Shown: positions 9,483-17,527, counted from the stretch's first letter. The stretch is DNA of 35,181 nucleotides from ATZT02 sp964655115 (GCA_964655115.1 CAZZKM010000012.1:1-35181), one strand, 5' to 3'. The notes: a model not told the origin generated them from the sequence alone. Program-made: numbers and translations.

Positions 9483-10069
9483 ATAAAACTTTAAGTTTAA
9501 GAGTAAAAAATTTCCGAATTCTTTACATTATTTCTGCTTTTACTATCTTTTTAGTCACAGTCATCAGTTTGTATATTTCTGCTGAAAAAGCCAAGTTACG
9601 AACTAATTTTTGGGTAACAACTAAATCCATACCTTTAGGACAAGCAATCACCAAAAACGATGTTGAACTTAAGCCTTTAGATCTTGGCAATATTACTGAT
9701 AGCTATTTACAGCAAAATCAAAGTCCAATAGGTTTTTTTACCAAAAAAGCAATCAATAAAAATGAAATCATTTCAGCTTTATTTGTAGAGAAATCAACAA
9801 ATTATCGAAACGTCTCATTAAAGATTCCCAATGGTCATCTTCCTCCAACTCTAAAAGAAAATGATGAGGTAGATATTTGGTTTAGTGATTCATTGACAAA
9901 TACATCTACTTTATTAATTCCAAATATTTCAGTTATTTGGGTTGATGAGCTTAATACTAATTTCGGTGGGGTATCTACTGTAGTGGTTGCTGTGCCTAAA
10001 GATTTAGTTGCAAATTTAATTAAAACTTCTAGAACAGAAGGAATGGATTTAGTTCAAATTGAAAACTGA
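9479..10069 (+). CDS. SAF-domain membrane protein (CpaB/RcpC-like)
   Basis: This 196-residue protein has one N-terminal transmembrane helix (about 13-33) with a basic start, then a SAF domain at about 42-105. The SAF pattern is visible: V-T-T-K-S-I-P-L-G-Q-A-I-T-K-N-D-V, followed by G-F-F-T-K-K-A-I-N-K-N-E-I. A second beta-rich part ends in VVVAVPKDLVANLIKTSR. The same order occurs in CpaB, the periplasmic part of Flp/Tad pilus machines. No secretin, CpaF ATPase, TadBC or pilin gene is in the window. It is coupled to the upstream gene by ATGA and overlaps the CpaE-like gene by 11 bp. The domain call is good; the pilus role is doubtful. Confidence 0.75.
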   Translation: MNKTLSLRVKNFRILYIISAFTIFLVTVISLYISAEKAKLRTNFWVTTKSIPLGQAITKNDVELKPLDLGNITDSYLQQNQSPIGFFTKKAINKNEIISALFVEKSTNYRNVSLKIPNGHLPPTLKENDEVDIWFSDSLTNTSTLLIPNISVIWVDELNTNFGGVSTVVVAVPKDLVANLIKTSRTEGMDLVQIEN

Positions 10070-11285
10070 AATAATTCTTGGGTTAAATGACCAGCCTTGG
10101 CAATTAGAATTAATAAGTAATTTAAATGAACAAAGTCATATCGTAATAAAAAGAAGATGTGTAGATGCCATCGACTTGATATCAAGTATTCAAACAAATA
10201 AAAACTCATCAATTATTGTAAGTGCTGATTTTTCCTTGTTGAATTTAGAGACGATGAAACATATAACTCAAAATAATTTAAAAATAATTGGAGTTTATCT
10301 TGCTGACGATTTAGAACAATTTGAAAAGTTAAAAAATCTTGGAATTAAATTTACCCAAGGAATCAATTTCAAAGATGTAGAAACTTCAGCACTTCAATTA
10401 CTGGATTTAATTGATATGAAAAAAGATGCAGTAAAAACCAGTAAAACCATTCCTGGTTTAATCTCAATTTGGGGTAACCCTGGAGCTCCGGGAAGAACTA
10501 CCGTAGCAATTAACACAGCGTATTGTTTGGCAAGAACTAATCAGCCCACATTGTTAGTTGATTTGGATGCAATCGCACCATCTATTGCTTCGAGTTTAAG
10601 CATTGTAAGTGAAATACCTGGAATTTCATCTGTGATACATGATGCAATGTATGGGAAATTAACTAAGTTGAATTTTGATAAAAATATCTTCGAAGTTTCA
10701 AAAAATTTACACGTCATAACAGGAATTAATAATGCTAAAAGATGGATGGAACTTAGAACGAGTGGGCTTATAGAGGTCTTAAATTTTTCAAGTCAAAATT
10801 ATGCCCACATTGTGTGTGATCTAAGTTCGGTATTACCAGACCAAATTGAAAAAGAGAAATTTGATCAAGGAATCTTTAAACGATTTGACCATGTTACTAA
10901 AATCCTAGAATTATCAAGCCAAATTGTATATGTAATGCAAGCAAATCCACTGTCCCTAATTAGATGTAATGAAAATTTGGAGATACTAAAGGAAATTAAC
11001 TCGATAGTTCCTTTTATAGTTTTAAATCGGGTTAACCCTGTCTATTTAGGCAAAAAATATGAAAGTGTAATTAATGATATTTTATTGCGGTGGACAAAGA
11101 ATGAAAATATTATAAAAATTGAGGAAGATATTGAACTTTTTGCAAAATATTGGCTAAAAGCTCAAGAAGTGGTTTATAAAGAAAGTAAATCAATTACCAA
11201 TTCATTCACTGAATTAACAAAAAACTTAGTTAATAATAATTTTGTTGAAAAGAAAGGGATAAGAAAACTAAAGACTGCAAGTTAA
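10059..11285 (+). CDS. CpaE/MinD-like P-loop protein with Arg in place of the Walker Lys
   Basis: This protein of about 408 residues has an N-terminal response-receiver-like region (about 1-120) and a MinD/ParA-type domain from about 130, the CpaE layout. The P-loop is G139-N-P-G-A-P-G-R146-T-T, with Arg where ParA/MinD proteins have the nucleotide-binding Lys, and Asn where the deviant signature Lys would be. The Walker A' region LLVDLDAIAPSIAS and the later HIVCDLSS are recognisable. The start is TTG at 10059: an in-frame TAG at 10050-10052 blocks any longer form and there is no ATG until about residue 66. It overlaps the SAF gene by 11 bp. As I recall, high-GC actinobacterial relatives also have GAPGRTT, so the Arg is probably a family trait. 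Confidence 0.75.
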   Translation: MKTEIILGLNDQPWQLELISNLNEQSHIVIKRRCVDAIDLISSIQTNKNSSIIVSADFSLLNLETMKHITQNNLKIIGVYLADDLEQFEKLKNLGIKFTQGINFKDVETSALQLLDLIDMKKDAVKTSKTIPGLISIWGNPGAPGRTTVAINTAYCLARTNQPTLLVDLDAIAPSIASSLSIVSEIPGISSVIHDAMYGKLTKLNFDKNIFEVSKNLHVITGINNAKRWMELRTSGLIEVLNFSSQNYAHIVCDLSSVLPDQIEKEKFDQGIFKRFDHVTKILELSSQIVYVMQANPLSLIRCNENLEILKEINSIVPFIVLNRVNPVYLGKKYESVINDILLRWTKNENIIKIEEDIELFAKYWLKAQEVVYKESKSITNSFTELTKNLVNNNFVEKKGIRKLKTAS

Positions 11286-11289
11286 ACGC

Positions 11290-11295
11290 TAAAGT
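11290..11295 (+). promoter_or_regulatory. Candidate -10 box for the HAD hydrolase gene
   Basis: TAAAGT lies 7 nt before the ATG at 11303. That spacing fits a leaderless transcript. The intervening AGGA is too close to the ATG to act as an ideal Shine-Dalgarno. No clear -35 was found. Confidence 0.35.
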
Positions 11296-11302
11296 AGGAC
11301 TT

Positions 11303-11962
11303 ATGTCTGTTGAACTCATTTCGCCAAAAGCATTAATTGTTGACTGGGGCGGAGTTCTTACAAATGGCCTTGATCATATGTTGACCAACTGGACAAAGCA
11401 AGAAAATATTGATCTTCAAACTTATTACAAAGTATTTAATGACTGGCTTGGACCAGAAGCAGAAAGAGAATTAAGAATTAATCCAATTCATGCTTTAGAA
11501 AAAGGGGAAATGAATGTTCCTGATTTTGAAAAAGAGTTAGCTCATGCCCTAAAAACATTAGGAAATATCGAAGTTGAGCAAGAGGGTTTACTTTCACGAA
11601 TGTTTGAATTTTTTGAACATGCCCCAGATATGAACGGCTTAGTTCATCGAGCAAAAAAGATGGGTTTTAAGACAGCTTTACTATCTAATTCTTGGGGCAA
11701 TAATTATCCTCGAGATGGTTGGGATGAAATGTTTGATGAAGTCGTAATCTCTGGTGAAGTTGGAATGAGAAAACCAGATCCTGAGATATTTCAACACACT
11801 CTAGATTTATTAAAAGTAAATCCAAAGGAATCTGTATTTGTTGACGATCTAGTTCATAACATTAAAGGAGCTAGTGAAATTGGAATGATTGGCGTCTTAC
11901 ACGTTGATTATGAAAGCACAAAGTTTGAATTAGAAACGTTATTTAATACTAAATTTGATTAA
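11303..11962 (+). CDS. HAD-superfamily hydrolase (HAD-IA, DxGGVL type)
   Basis: This 219-residue HAD-superfamily enzyme has all four loops. Motif I is VDWGGVLT with nucleophile D14 and Gly at the +2 position instead of the acid/base Asp. Motif II is LLSNSWG, motif III is RKPDPEIF and motif IV is VFVDD. A helical cap follows motif I at about 20-100. Other HAD-IA proteins such as YihX also have D-x-G here and are phosphatases, so activity is likely but the substrate is unknown. It overlaps the convergent DUF2505-like gene by 14 bp. It sits 17 bp after the CpaE-like gene but probably has its own promoter. Confidence 0.85.
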   Translation: MSVELISPKALIVDWGGVLTNGLDHMLTNWTKQENIDLQTYYKVFNDWLGPEAERELRINPIHALEKGEMNVPDFEKELAHALKTLGNIEVEQEGLLSRMFEFFEHAPDMNGLVHRAKKMGFKTALLSNSWGNNYPRDGWDEMFDEVVISGEVGMRKPDPEIFQHTLDLLKVNPKESVFVDDLVHNIKGASEIGMIGVLHVDYESTKFELETLFNTKFD

Positions 11963-12413
11963 TTGGCCAAGTAAGTAAAATTTTTAAATCTTTATCAACA
12001 ATTTTTTTCCAAAACTTTGCAACATGTTCTTCAACAAAACTTCCCATCATAAAAACTGTTGAATTGATTTGTGATTTTACTTCAATAATATGTTGATCGT
12101 TGACTGTTAATTCAACTATTATTTTTGTTTGTACTTTAGGTATTTCGACTAATACAAGTATTTTACTTGCATTTTCTAAGTCCCAAGATTCAATAATTTC
12201 AAAAGGATTTGAAACCATGGCTGATATATTTGATGCAAGTTCAATTTCTAAAAGTTTTTTAATTGTGACAGTTGAAGTATTAGCACTTGACTCAAAACTT
12301 ATAACTTTTGAATCTTTTATCCTTTCTTTTTGAAATAAATCATTTTTGATAACCAATTTAATTTGATTCAAATCAAGATTGGTTTCAAAGTTTTGGGTCA
12401 AAGTTAAAGCCAT
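11949..12413 (-). CDS. DUF2505-like (START-fold-like) conserved protein
   Basis: This 154-residue soluble protein has no signal peptide. Length, an N-terminal strand-helix start (L-T-L-T-Q-N-F-E-T-N-L-D-L-N-Q-I), alternating beta strands and a final long helix with E-E-H-V-A-K-F-W-K-K-I resemble DUF2505, an actinobacterial family with a predicted START-like lipid-binding fold. The match is by pattern memory and the sequence is divergent. The 3' end overlaps the HAD gene by 14 bp. It diverges from the EamA gene with about 40 bp between the likely starts. No Shine-Dalgarno is visible. Function is unknown. Confidence 0.6.
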   Translation of the reverse strand: MALTLTQNFETNLDLNQIKLVIKNDLFQKERIKDSKVISFESSANTSTVTIKKLLEIELASNISAMVSNPFEIIESWDLENASKILVLVEIPKVQTKIIVELTVNDQHIIEVKSQINSTVFMMGSFVEEHVAKFWKKIVDKDLKILLTWPINQI

Positions 12414-12436
12414 ATAGATACTTTGCCAGATATAAC

Positions 12437-12445
12437 TGATATGTT
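12437..12445 (+). promoter_or_regulatory. Extended -10 element for the EamA gene
   Basis: TGATATGTT fits the extended -10 form TGnTANNNT and ends 7 nt before the ATG at 12453. This favours the 12453 start and a leaderless mRNA over upstream TTG (12423) or ATG (12441) codons, which have neither a Shine-Dalgarno nor a box at this spacing. Confidence 0.45.
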
Positions 12446-12452
12446 TTACTTT

Positions 12453-13301
12453 ATGTCTGCATTTTTAGCACTAATTTCAAGTTTAATGTGGGGTACTGCA
12501 GATTTTTTTGGTGGTTTTGTAAGTAAAAAAATTTCTGCTGTAAAAGTTTTGGTTTTGTCTTACCCGGCTGGATTTTTCTTTTTACTTGTTTATGCCTTTA
12601 TGTTGCCAGGATCTCTATCTGATCAAGCAATTTATTTAGGACTTATTGCAGGCGTTGTTGGAATTCTTGCAATGGGTTTTTTATACGTAGCACTTGCTAT
12701 TGGACCAATGGGAGTAATGAGTCCTGTAACTGCTGCTGCTTCAACCATGATTCCCATAATTGCGGGAATATTTTTTGGGGAAAATTTAACTTGGTTGGCT
12801 TGGATTGGTATTGCACTTGCAATTGTTTCTGTGTTTTTAGTAAGTCTTGAAACTTCTCCAACAGGCAGTAAATTAATTGTAAGTGGGAAAGGCTTAGCGT
12901 TAGCGATACTTTCAGGATTACTGATCGGAACATTTCTTTCAATTGTTGGCTTCTCATCTGAATCAAATGGAATGTGGACTTTAGTAATTGCTAGAGCAAC
13001 TTCTTCTGTCTTGGTTATTATTTTCTTTTTTATAAAGATTAAAGAAAAACTTAAATCAGGTTATGACTCAAAAATGTTATCTTTAGTTTTAATTTCAGGT
13101 GCATTAGATGCAAGTGCTAATGCAGTTTTTGTGATTGCTGCCTACCAAGGAACTGTTTCAATAAACGCAGTTATTGCCTCTTTGTATCCTGCGGCAACTG
13201 TAATTTTGGCAGCAGCATTTTTAGGAGAAAAATTAAGATTGATTCAATACCTAGGAATTAGTTTTGCATTCATTGCTGCTGGAATTTTGTCTGTAGTTTA
13301 A
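12453..13301 (+). CDS. EamA/DMT-family transporter
   Basis: This polytopic membrane protein of 282 residues has about ten transmembrane helices in two repeats of five, each an EamA domain. The N-terminal repeat opens with LISSLMWGTADFFGGF and ends near L-V-S-L-E-T-S. The second opens around GLALAILSGLLIGTFLS. The signature P-V-T-A-A-A-S-T and the closing helices A-A-F-L-G-E-K and F-A-F-I-A-A-G-I are typical. The family exports or imports small metabolites such as amino acids; the substrate cannot be read from the sequence. The frame is open upstream to a TTG at 12423, but the extended -10 at 12437-12445 supports ATG 12453. About 90 bp of A/T-rich DNA follow before the next gene. Confidence 0.85.
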   Translation: MSAFLALISSLMWGTADFFGGFVSKKISAVKVLVLSYPAGFFFLLVYAFMLPGSLSDQAIYLGLIAGVVGILAMGFLYVALAIGPMGVMSPVTAAASTMIPIIAGIFFGENLTWLAWIGIALAIVSVFLVSLETSPTGSKLIVSGKGLALAILSGLLIGTFLSIVGFSSESNGMWTLVIARATSSVLVIIFFFIKIKEKLKSGYDSKMLSLVLISGALDASANAVFVIAAYQGTVSINAVIASLYPAATVILAAAFLGEKLRLIQYLGISFAFIAAGILSVV

Positions 13302-13393
13302 ATTCAGACATACCAAATTAGGTACTTACTTTAATTTACTAATTTAAATAATTTAAAACATCTTTTATTATTAGTTAACTGAAGGTGGTTCAA

Positions 13394-14224
13394 ATGAGTT
13401 ACCAAAGTCCGAATTTAGCTAGATCTTTATTTCGGACAAAACCTGTGCCAAATTCAAAACAAGATCGAATCCTTGGTGCCCTCATGGGATCTGCAATTGG
13501 TGATGTCATGGGAAGTTGTTTACAAGGTAAAAGTAAAGAGGAAATAACTAATTTATATGGCGTAAATGGGATTACCGCGCCTCCTCATGATTCTTTAATA
13601 AGTCATAACTTTCAATTAGTTTTATTTGCCATTGATGCTTTAATCCTCAACACAAGGAGAAATAAGAAACTAAGTATTCCTGAGATTTCTAATTGTTTAA
13701 TTCAAGCAACGAACGAATGGAATCAAGTAATTATTAATCCTAGATTTATTTATGAAGAAAAAGAAAATTCAAATAATATTTGCTCCAACTTTATGAAAAA
13801 TCATCCTTTATGGAAGATAAAAAGAAGAAATCAAAATTATCTAGTGCATTCTAAATCCAATCAAATAGTGCCCTTAGCTATTGCTCTTTTCTTGTTTGCC
13901 AATGAAAGAACTTCCCGAGAGGTAATAAAAGAGTTAAATAAAAAACTGGGTTTTCCTGAAATAGATTTACAAGTATCGAATGTCTTAAGTCTTTTTGGAG
14001 AACGAGTTGAGGCATCGAAAGAAGTTATTTTTCATAGTATGGAGGAGTTGAGAATCAAAATTAATAATTCTAAATATCCTGCCTTAGAAGGATTACTTGG
14101 CGGATTTGAACAAGGCGCTCATTATGGAATAAAGGGTTTTAAAAATCTTTGGTACTTAAGAATTGATGCAATTAATTTAATTGAACAAATGGGGTGGCAA
14201 GTGGGTAGATTTTTTGGAATTTAA
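13394..14224 (+). CDS. Degenerate ADP-ribosylglycohydrolase (ARH/DraG)-like protein
   Basis: This 276-residue protein has the ARH-family opening DRILGALMGSAIGDVMG (24-40), keeping D37. Where active ARH proteins have (S/T)-D-D-T-Q, this one reads S70-H71-N72-F73-Q74. The C-terminal G-D-x-D-T metal-binding motif is replaced by K-Y-P-A-L-E-G-L-L-G-G, though the following G-A-H-Y-G is kept. Two of the three metal-ligand clusters are therefore gone, while hydrophobic framework residues (L-V-L-F-A-I-D-A-L) remain. I infer a pseudoenzyme or binding protein. AAGGTGG at 13382-13388 followed by 5 nt supports ATG 13394 over the in-frame GTG at 13385, which lies inside that ribosome-binding site. It converges with the TauE gene, overlapping by 4 bp. 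Confidence 0.75.
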   Translation: MSYQSPNLARSLFRTKPVPNSKQDRILGALMGSAIGDVMGSCLQGKSKEEITNLYGVNGITAPPHDSLISHNFQLVLFAIDALILNTRRNKKLSIPEISNCLIQATNEWNQVIINPRFIYEEKENSNNICSNFMKNHPLWKIKRRNQNYLVHSKSNQIVPLAIALFLFANERTSREVIKELNKKLGFPEIDLQVSNVLSLFGERVEASKEVIFHSMEELRIKINNSKYPALEGLLGGFEQGAHYGIKGFKNLWYLRIDAINLIEQMGWQVGRFFGI

Positions 14225-14964
14225 TTTGTTTGAACAAACAAATAAATAGCAGCTATCGCAGCGATTACTAAAATAATTATTCGAAAAATTGAGGCATCTA
14301 ATTTTTGAGCAATTCTGCCTCCTAAAACTCCTCCAATAATTGAACCAAGGGCAACCGCAAGGGCAAATTTCCAAACAACTAATCCCGACAGAATAAAAAT
14401 AAATGCGGCGACTGCATTTCCAGCTCCTGATCCAAGATTTTTTAAACCATTAGCCTGCTGAATATTTGCTAAACCTGCCAAGCCATAAATTGCTAGAAGA
14501 ATTACCCCAGTTCCAGCGCCAAAATATCCAACATAAATACCTGAAACTATAAAACCAGGAATTATTAATTTCAGTGAAACACTTTTACTTTGTTTAGGAA
14601 ATAATTTGTAAACAAATGGCTGAATAGCCACTAATAAGCCAGCAGTACCGATTAGGAAAGGAACAATAAATTCAAAATTCTTTTCAGGTAATCGAAGTAG
14701 TAACAATGCGCCAAAAAAAGAAAAAATAGGCATGAATATTACTGAAAGAAAAGCTAATTTTTTGTTTTCGCGTAATAATTTTCTGTAAGTCCAACTTCCA
14801 GCAAGTGAACCAGGAAACACACCCACCGCAGCGGATACGTTTGCTACAAGAGGAGAAAGTCCCAATGCAACAAGTGTTGGAAATACAATTAAGGTTCCAC
14901 CACCTGCAACTACATTTAAAAATCCACTTGCCATCCCTGCAAAAAGTGCAAGTAAAATTTCCAT
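14221..14964 (-). CDS. TauE/SafE (DUF81) sulfite exporter family permease
   Basis: This 247-residue membrane protein has about eight helices. The opening L-F-A-G-M-A-S-G-F-L-N-V-V-A-G-G-G-T, with its glycine run, and a second copy around Y-V-G-Y-F-G-A-G-T-G mark the two halves of TauE/SafE permeases. Family members move sulfite, sulfonates or other organic anions; the substrate is not known here. It is last in a minus-strand operon: its ATG overlaps the bioY stop by one base. The end overlaps the ARH-like gene by 4 bp. Confidence 0.85.
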   Translation of the reverse strand: MEILLALFAGMASGFLNVVAGGGTLIVFPTLVALGLSPLVANVSAAVGVFPGSLAGSWTYRKLLRENKKLAFLSVIFMPIFSFFGALLLLRLPEKNFEFIVPFLIGTAGLLVAIQPFVYKLFPKQSKSVSLKLIIPGFIVSGIYVGYFGAGTGVILLAIYGLAGLANIQQANGLKNLGSGAGNAVAAFIFILSGLVVWKFALAVALGSIIGGVLGGRIAQKLDASIFRIIILVIAAIAAIYLFVQTN

Positions 14965-15587
14965 TACTTTTTAATTAGTTTCCAAGTAATTGGCAGTAAA
15001 GAGGCAGCAAGAAAAGCTTTTAAGATATCACCGAATATAAAAGGTAGTACTCCTTTTGAAATTCCGTAAGTTAAGCCATTTCCTGTGTAGATCGATAGCC
15101 ATGAGGCTCCAAAAAAATAGATTAGAAATGTTCCTAAAAAGAAACCAACAAATACGTTAAAAAATCTACGAGTTGATAATTGTTTGGCAACAAGTCCAAC
15201 AACAAAACTTGATAGCAAAAAAGCAAAAAGATAACCTGCAGTAGCACCGAAAAGTGCTTCAACTCCACCTTTATCTGAAGCTAGAACTGGAAAACCCATT
15301 GCTGCAATTAGTAAATAAAGAAACTGCGCCATGGTTGATTTATATGGACCAATTGCTGCTGCACCAAACAAAATTGCAAAAGTTTGAAGAGTCATTGGTA
15401 CAGGAGTAAAAGGTAGTGGGATTACTACTTGAGCGCTAACAATTGTTAACACAGTTAGTGCACCTACTTGAACATAGGTAGAACTTTTTGATTTTTCCCA
15501 AATCGAGTCAATTACATATGGTGAAGAAATAGCTGTGCTCAAATTAAATCCTTTTCTAGGTGAATAGATGTTACCAATTAACTTCAT
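14964..15587 (-). CDS. bioY: Biotin transporter substrate-binding subunit BioY
   Basis: This S-component-type membrane protein of about 207 residues has six predicted helices. The family signature is clear: Q-V-V-I-P-L-P-F-T-P-V-P-M-T-L-Q-T, then G-F-P-V-L-A and a G-P-Y-type turn. BioY captures biotin and either works alone or with the EcfA/EcfA'/EcfT module, none of which is in the window. The start is unsure: ATG 15587 gives a 17-bp overlap with the sugar kinase gene, while an in-frame GTG at 15608 with AAGG nearby would add seven residues. It sits between a PfkB kinase and a TauE permease, with no obvious functional link. Confidence 0.88.
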   Translation of the reverse strand: MKLIGNIYSPRKGFNLSTAISSPYVIDSIWEKSKSSTYVQVGALTVLTIVSAQVVIPLPFTPVPMTLQTFAILFGAAAIGPYKSTMAQFLYLLIAAMGFPVLASDKGGVEALFGATAGYLFAFLLSSFVVGLVAKQLSTRRFFNVFVGFFLGTFLIYFFGASWLSIYTGNGLTYGISKGVLPFIFGDILKAFLAASLLPITWKLIKK

Positions 15588-16509
15588 TTCTATATGGGGG
15601 ATTGGCACCTTGCCTTGAGCAAGTTATTCCTGAAGCGTGAGCACAATTTCGTAAAATCACTTCTAATTCTGTTTTTTCAAGGGTTTTTAACAAATTAAGT
15701 GAAGTTGTATTTTTCTCAATCAATTGTGCAAGAAAAGCTGCAGAGAAAGTGTCTCCAGCGCCAATTGTGTCAATTACTGCAACATCATTGGCAGGAATTT
15801 CAAATTCACTTTTATTTTTTGTTAAAACCCATGCTCCTTTATTTCCTCTTGTAATAATGACAATTTCAGTGCCTGAATTAGTTAGTTCTTTTGCAAATTT
15901 TTGGTAGTCATCATTTTCACAAATCCATTCAAAATCTTCATCACTTGCTTTAACGATATGCGAAATTGAACAAAGTCTTTTTGCTCTTTTTCTTACATCT
16001 TTTGCTTTTTGCCCATCTAAAGGGTGTCTAATGTTTGGATCAAAGCTAAGCAATGCATCAGTTTGATTACGTAAATTAGTAAACCAGTCTTCAACTTCAG
16101 AAGCACCTGGTTCAACATAAGAGGTAAGAGAACCTAGATGAATAAAACTAAAATCATTATTTTTTAAATCTAATTCGGCTTTAGTCCAAGCAAAATCTGA
16201 AGCACCAATTAAATTTGCTTCATATTTTGCTGATTTATCATTTTGTATGAAAGCTTTTATGACTGTGGAGGGTTCTGTTGCAACTACGCCTAAACTTAAA
16301 TCCACTTTTTCATTTTCTAAATATTTTCTAATACTTGTTCCAAATTCATCCGTAGAAGTTCTAGCCTTCATGAAAGTTTTAATGCCTAATCTTGATAAAG
16401 CCACAGCTGTATTTGCAGGAGATCCACCAACAATGTTTTGGGTTAAACCATCAGGTGTGTGAACTACATCAATTAAAGCTTCACCTATGACAAGAATTCT
16501 AGAGTTCAT
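15571..16509 (-). CDS. PfkB-family sugar kinase (fructokinase-like)
   Basis: This 312-residue ribokinase/PfkB-family kinase has the N-terminal G-G-S-P-A-N-T-A-V-A-L-S-R-L-G signature. The C-terminal signature D-T-I-G-A-G-D-T-F-S-A-A-F holds the catalytic base D253 and the anion hole. The opening V-I-G-E-A-L-I-D-V-V is typical of bacterial fructokinases, so fructose is the best guess, but other sugars or nucleosides cannot be excluded. It is first in the minus-strand group pfkB-bioY-tauE and overlaps bioY by 17 bp. A consensus TATAAT stands exactly 6 nt before its ATG and there is no Shine-Dalgarno sequence, so the transcript is probably leaderless. Confidence 0.88.
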   Translation of the reverse strand: MNSRILVIGEALIDVVHTPDGLTQNIVGGSPANTAVALSRLGIKTFMKARTSTDEFGTSIRKYLENEKVDLSLGVVATEPSTVIKAFIQNDKSAKYEANLIGASDFAWTKAELDLKNNDFSFIHLGSLTSYVEPGASEVEDWFTNLRNQTDALLSFDPNIRHPLDGQKAKDVRKRAKRLCSISHIVKASDEDFEWICENDDYQKFAKELTNSGTEIVIITRGNKGAWVLTKNKSEFEIPANDVAVIDTIGAGDTFSAAFLAQLIEKNTTSLNLLKTLEKTELEVILRNCAHASGITCSRQGANPPYRNEVNW

Positions 16510-16515
16510 TATTTA

Positions 16516-16521
16516 ATTATA
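16516..16521 (-). promoter_or_regulatory. Consensus TATAAT -10 box, leaderless pfkB
   Basis: On the minus strand TATAAT is followed by TAAATA and then the ATG of the sugar kinase at 16509. The 6-nt spacing places transcription start on the ATG. A -35 hexamer is not obvious at 17 bp (AGACGA). Confidence 0.55.
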
Positions 16522-16535
16522 TTTAAATTAAATAA

Positions 16536-17354
16536 TTATCGTCTACGTATTTTTTGAAATACCTTGTAAATAGCCACCAGCAGAGCAAGTAAAAGTGCCC
16601 ATGGAAGTATAAGCCCAAGTAGCGAAGTTAAATTGATAACGAAATTAAGCATCGCATAAAAACCTTTTTCAATTCCTTGGATAAATCCGATTGGTTTTAT
16701 GGTATTTAGATATTCAGGTAAATACATCGAAACATAAATTGCAGACATTTCTACTTGTTGACTCAAATATTTCATTTGAGCATTTAACGAATCTAATTCT
16801 GCTTGTCTTTCAGCAAGTGCACTTTCTGCTGCAATTAAATCTGAAGCATTTGTCGCACTTGCAATCAATTCTTTAAATCTTGTTATTGAAGTTTCAAGAG
16901 ATGAAATCCTTGCTTCAAGATCTACTTTTTGCATTGTGACATCAGAACTAGATACTGAATAGTTTTCAACTTCACCGACTTTTCTTAATTTCTCAATAGC
17001 ATTTTCCAGTTGGTCTGCTGGAACTCTAATAGTTAAATTGGCCCCATTAATTTCATTTGTTCCTGGATTTTTATAAATAGAGGAATCATCTACTTGTCCA
17101 TTAAATTCTTTTGCTACTGCAGTTGCTTCATCTACTGCCTTTTGAATATCTTTAACGCGAACTCCAATAGATGCTGTTTTTATAACTGCACGATTATCTG
17201 TTGTGACTGCCATCTTGTTATCCATAGCAATTTCAGCACCTGGCATCGGCATGGCACCAGAGCTCATATTTGAAGAATCTGGGGAAGTAGTACCACATGC
17301 AGTTAGTGCAAATGCTATAAAAAATATTCCTACAATACCGATTCTTCTTTTCAA
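16536..17354 (-). CDS. DUF4349 lipoprotein
   Basis: This 272-residue lipoprotein has a signal peptide ending in lipobox L-T-A-C (Cys 20). A Ser/Met/Gly-rich linker follows, then a DUF4349 domain at about 50-230: paired strand-helix segments of the type A-S-I-G-V-R-V-K-D-I-Q-K-A-V-D-E-A, a long coiled coil with heptad spacing (about 145-195), and a C-terminal transmembrane helix (about 240-262) followed by basic KIRRR. It is anchored at both ends and likely spans the cell-wall side of the membrane. Function of the family is unknown. The start is TTG at 17354, decided by AGGAG at 17361-17365 with a 6-nt spacer; no nearby ATG has one. Confidence 0.85.
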   Translation of the reverse strand: MKRRIGIVGIFFIAFALTACGTTSPDSSNMSSGAMPMPGAEIAMDNKMAVTTDNRAVIKTASIGVRVKDIQKAVDEATAVAKEFNGQVDDSSIYKNPGTNEINGANLTIRVPADQLENAIEKLRKVGEVENYSVSSSDVTMQKVDLEARISSLETSITRFKELIASATNASDLIAAESALAERQAELDSLNAQMKYLSQQVEMSAIYVSMYLPEYLNTIKPIGFIQGIEKGFYAMLNFVINLTSLLGLILPWALLLALLVAIYKVFQKIRRR

Positions 17355-17463
17355 TTTAATCTCCTGTGATTTAATTTAATACTTTCATTTAATAGGATTT
17401 ATTGCAATTTTCACACGATAACAATCTTTTAACTTTTGGGTTTCTTTTATATAACTTTTGGAA

Positions 17464-17492
17464 TTGAAGGGTTGAAGACTTAAATATATGAT
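17464..17492 (+). promoter_or_regulatory. Candidate sigma-70-type promoter of glpD
   Basis: TTGAAG (17464-17469), a 17-bp spacer and TATGAT (17487-17492) match the vegetative consensus well. Transcription would start near 17499, leaving a leader of about 29 nt that contains the GAGG ribosome-binding site at 17519-17522. TTGAAG occurs again inside the spacer (17472-17477), forming a short direct repeat that could also be a regulator site. Confidence 0.45.
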
Positions 17493-17527
17493 TAACTTGT
17501 ATATATCGATAAAGATGTGAGGCTAAC

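Noticed and set aside
11303..11962. HAD protein as a dead enzyme because the +2 Asp of motif I is Gly
   Set aside because: D-x-G motifs occur in active HAD-IA phosphatases such as YihX, and the other three motifs are intact.
12100..12333. Plus-strand ORF opposite the DUF2505-like gene
   Set aside because: The minus-strand frame is longer and has a family-like pattern; the plus-strand product is low complexity in Ser/Thr/Ile.
13311..13324. Short inverted repeat TACC...GGTA after the EamA gene
   Set aside because: Only four paired bases per arm in A/T-rich DNA and no T-tract; not distinguishable from chance.
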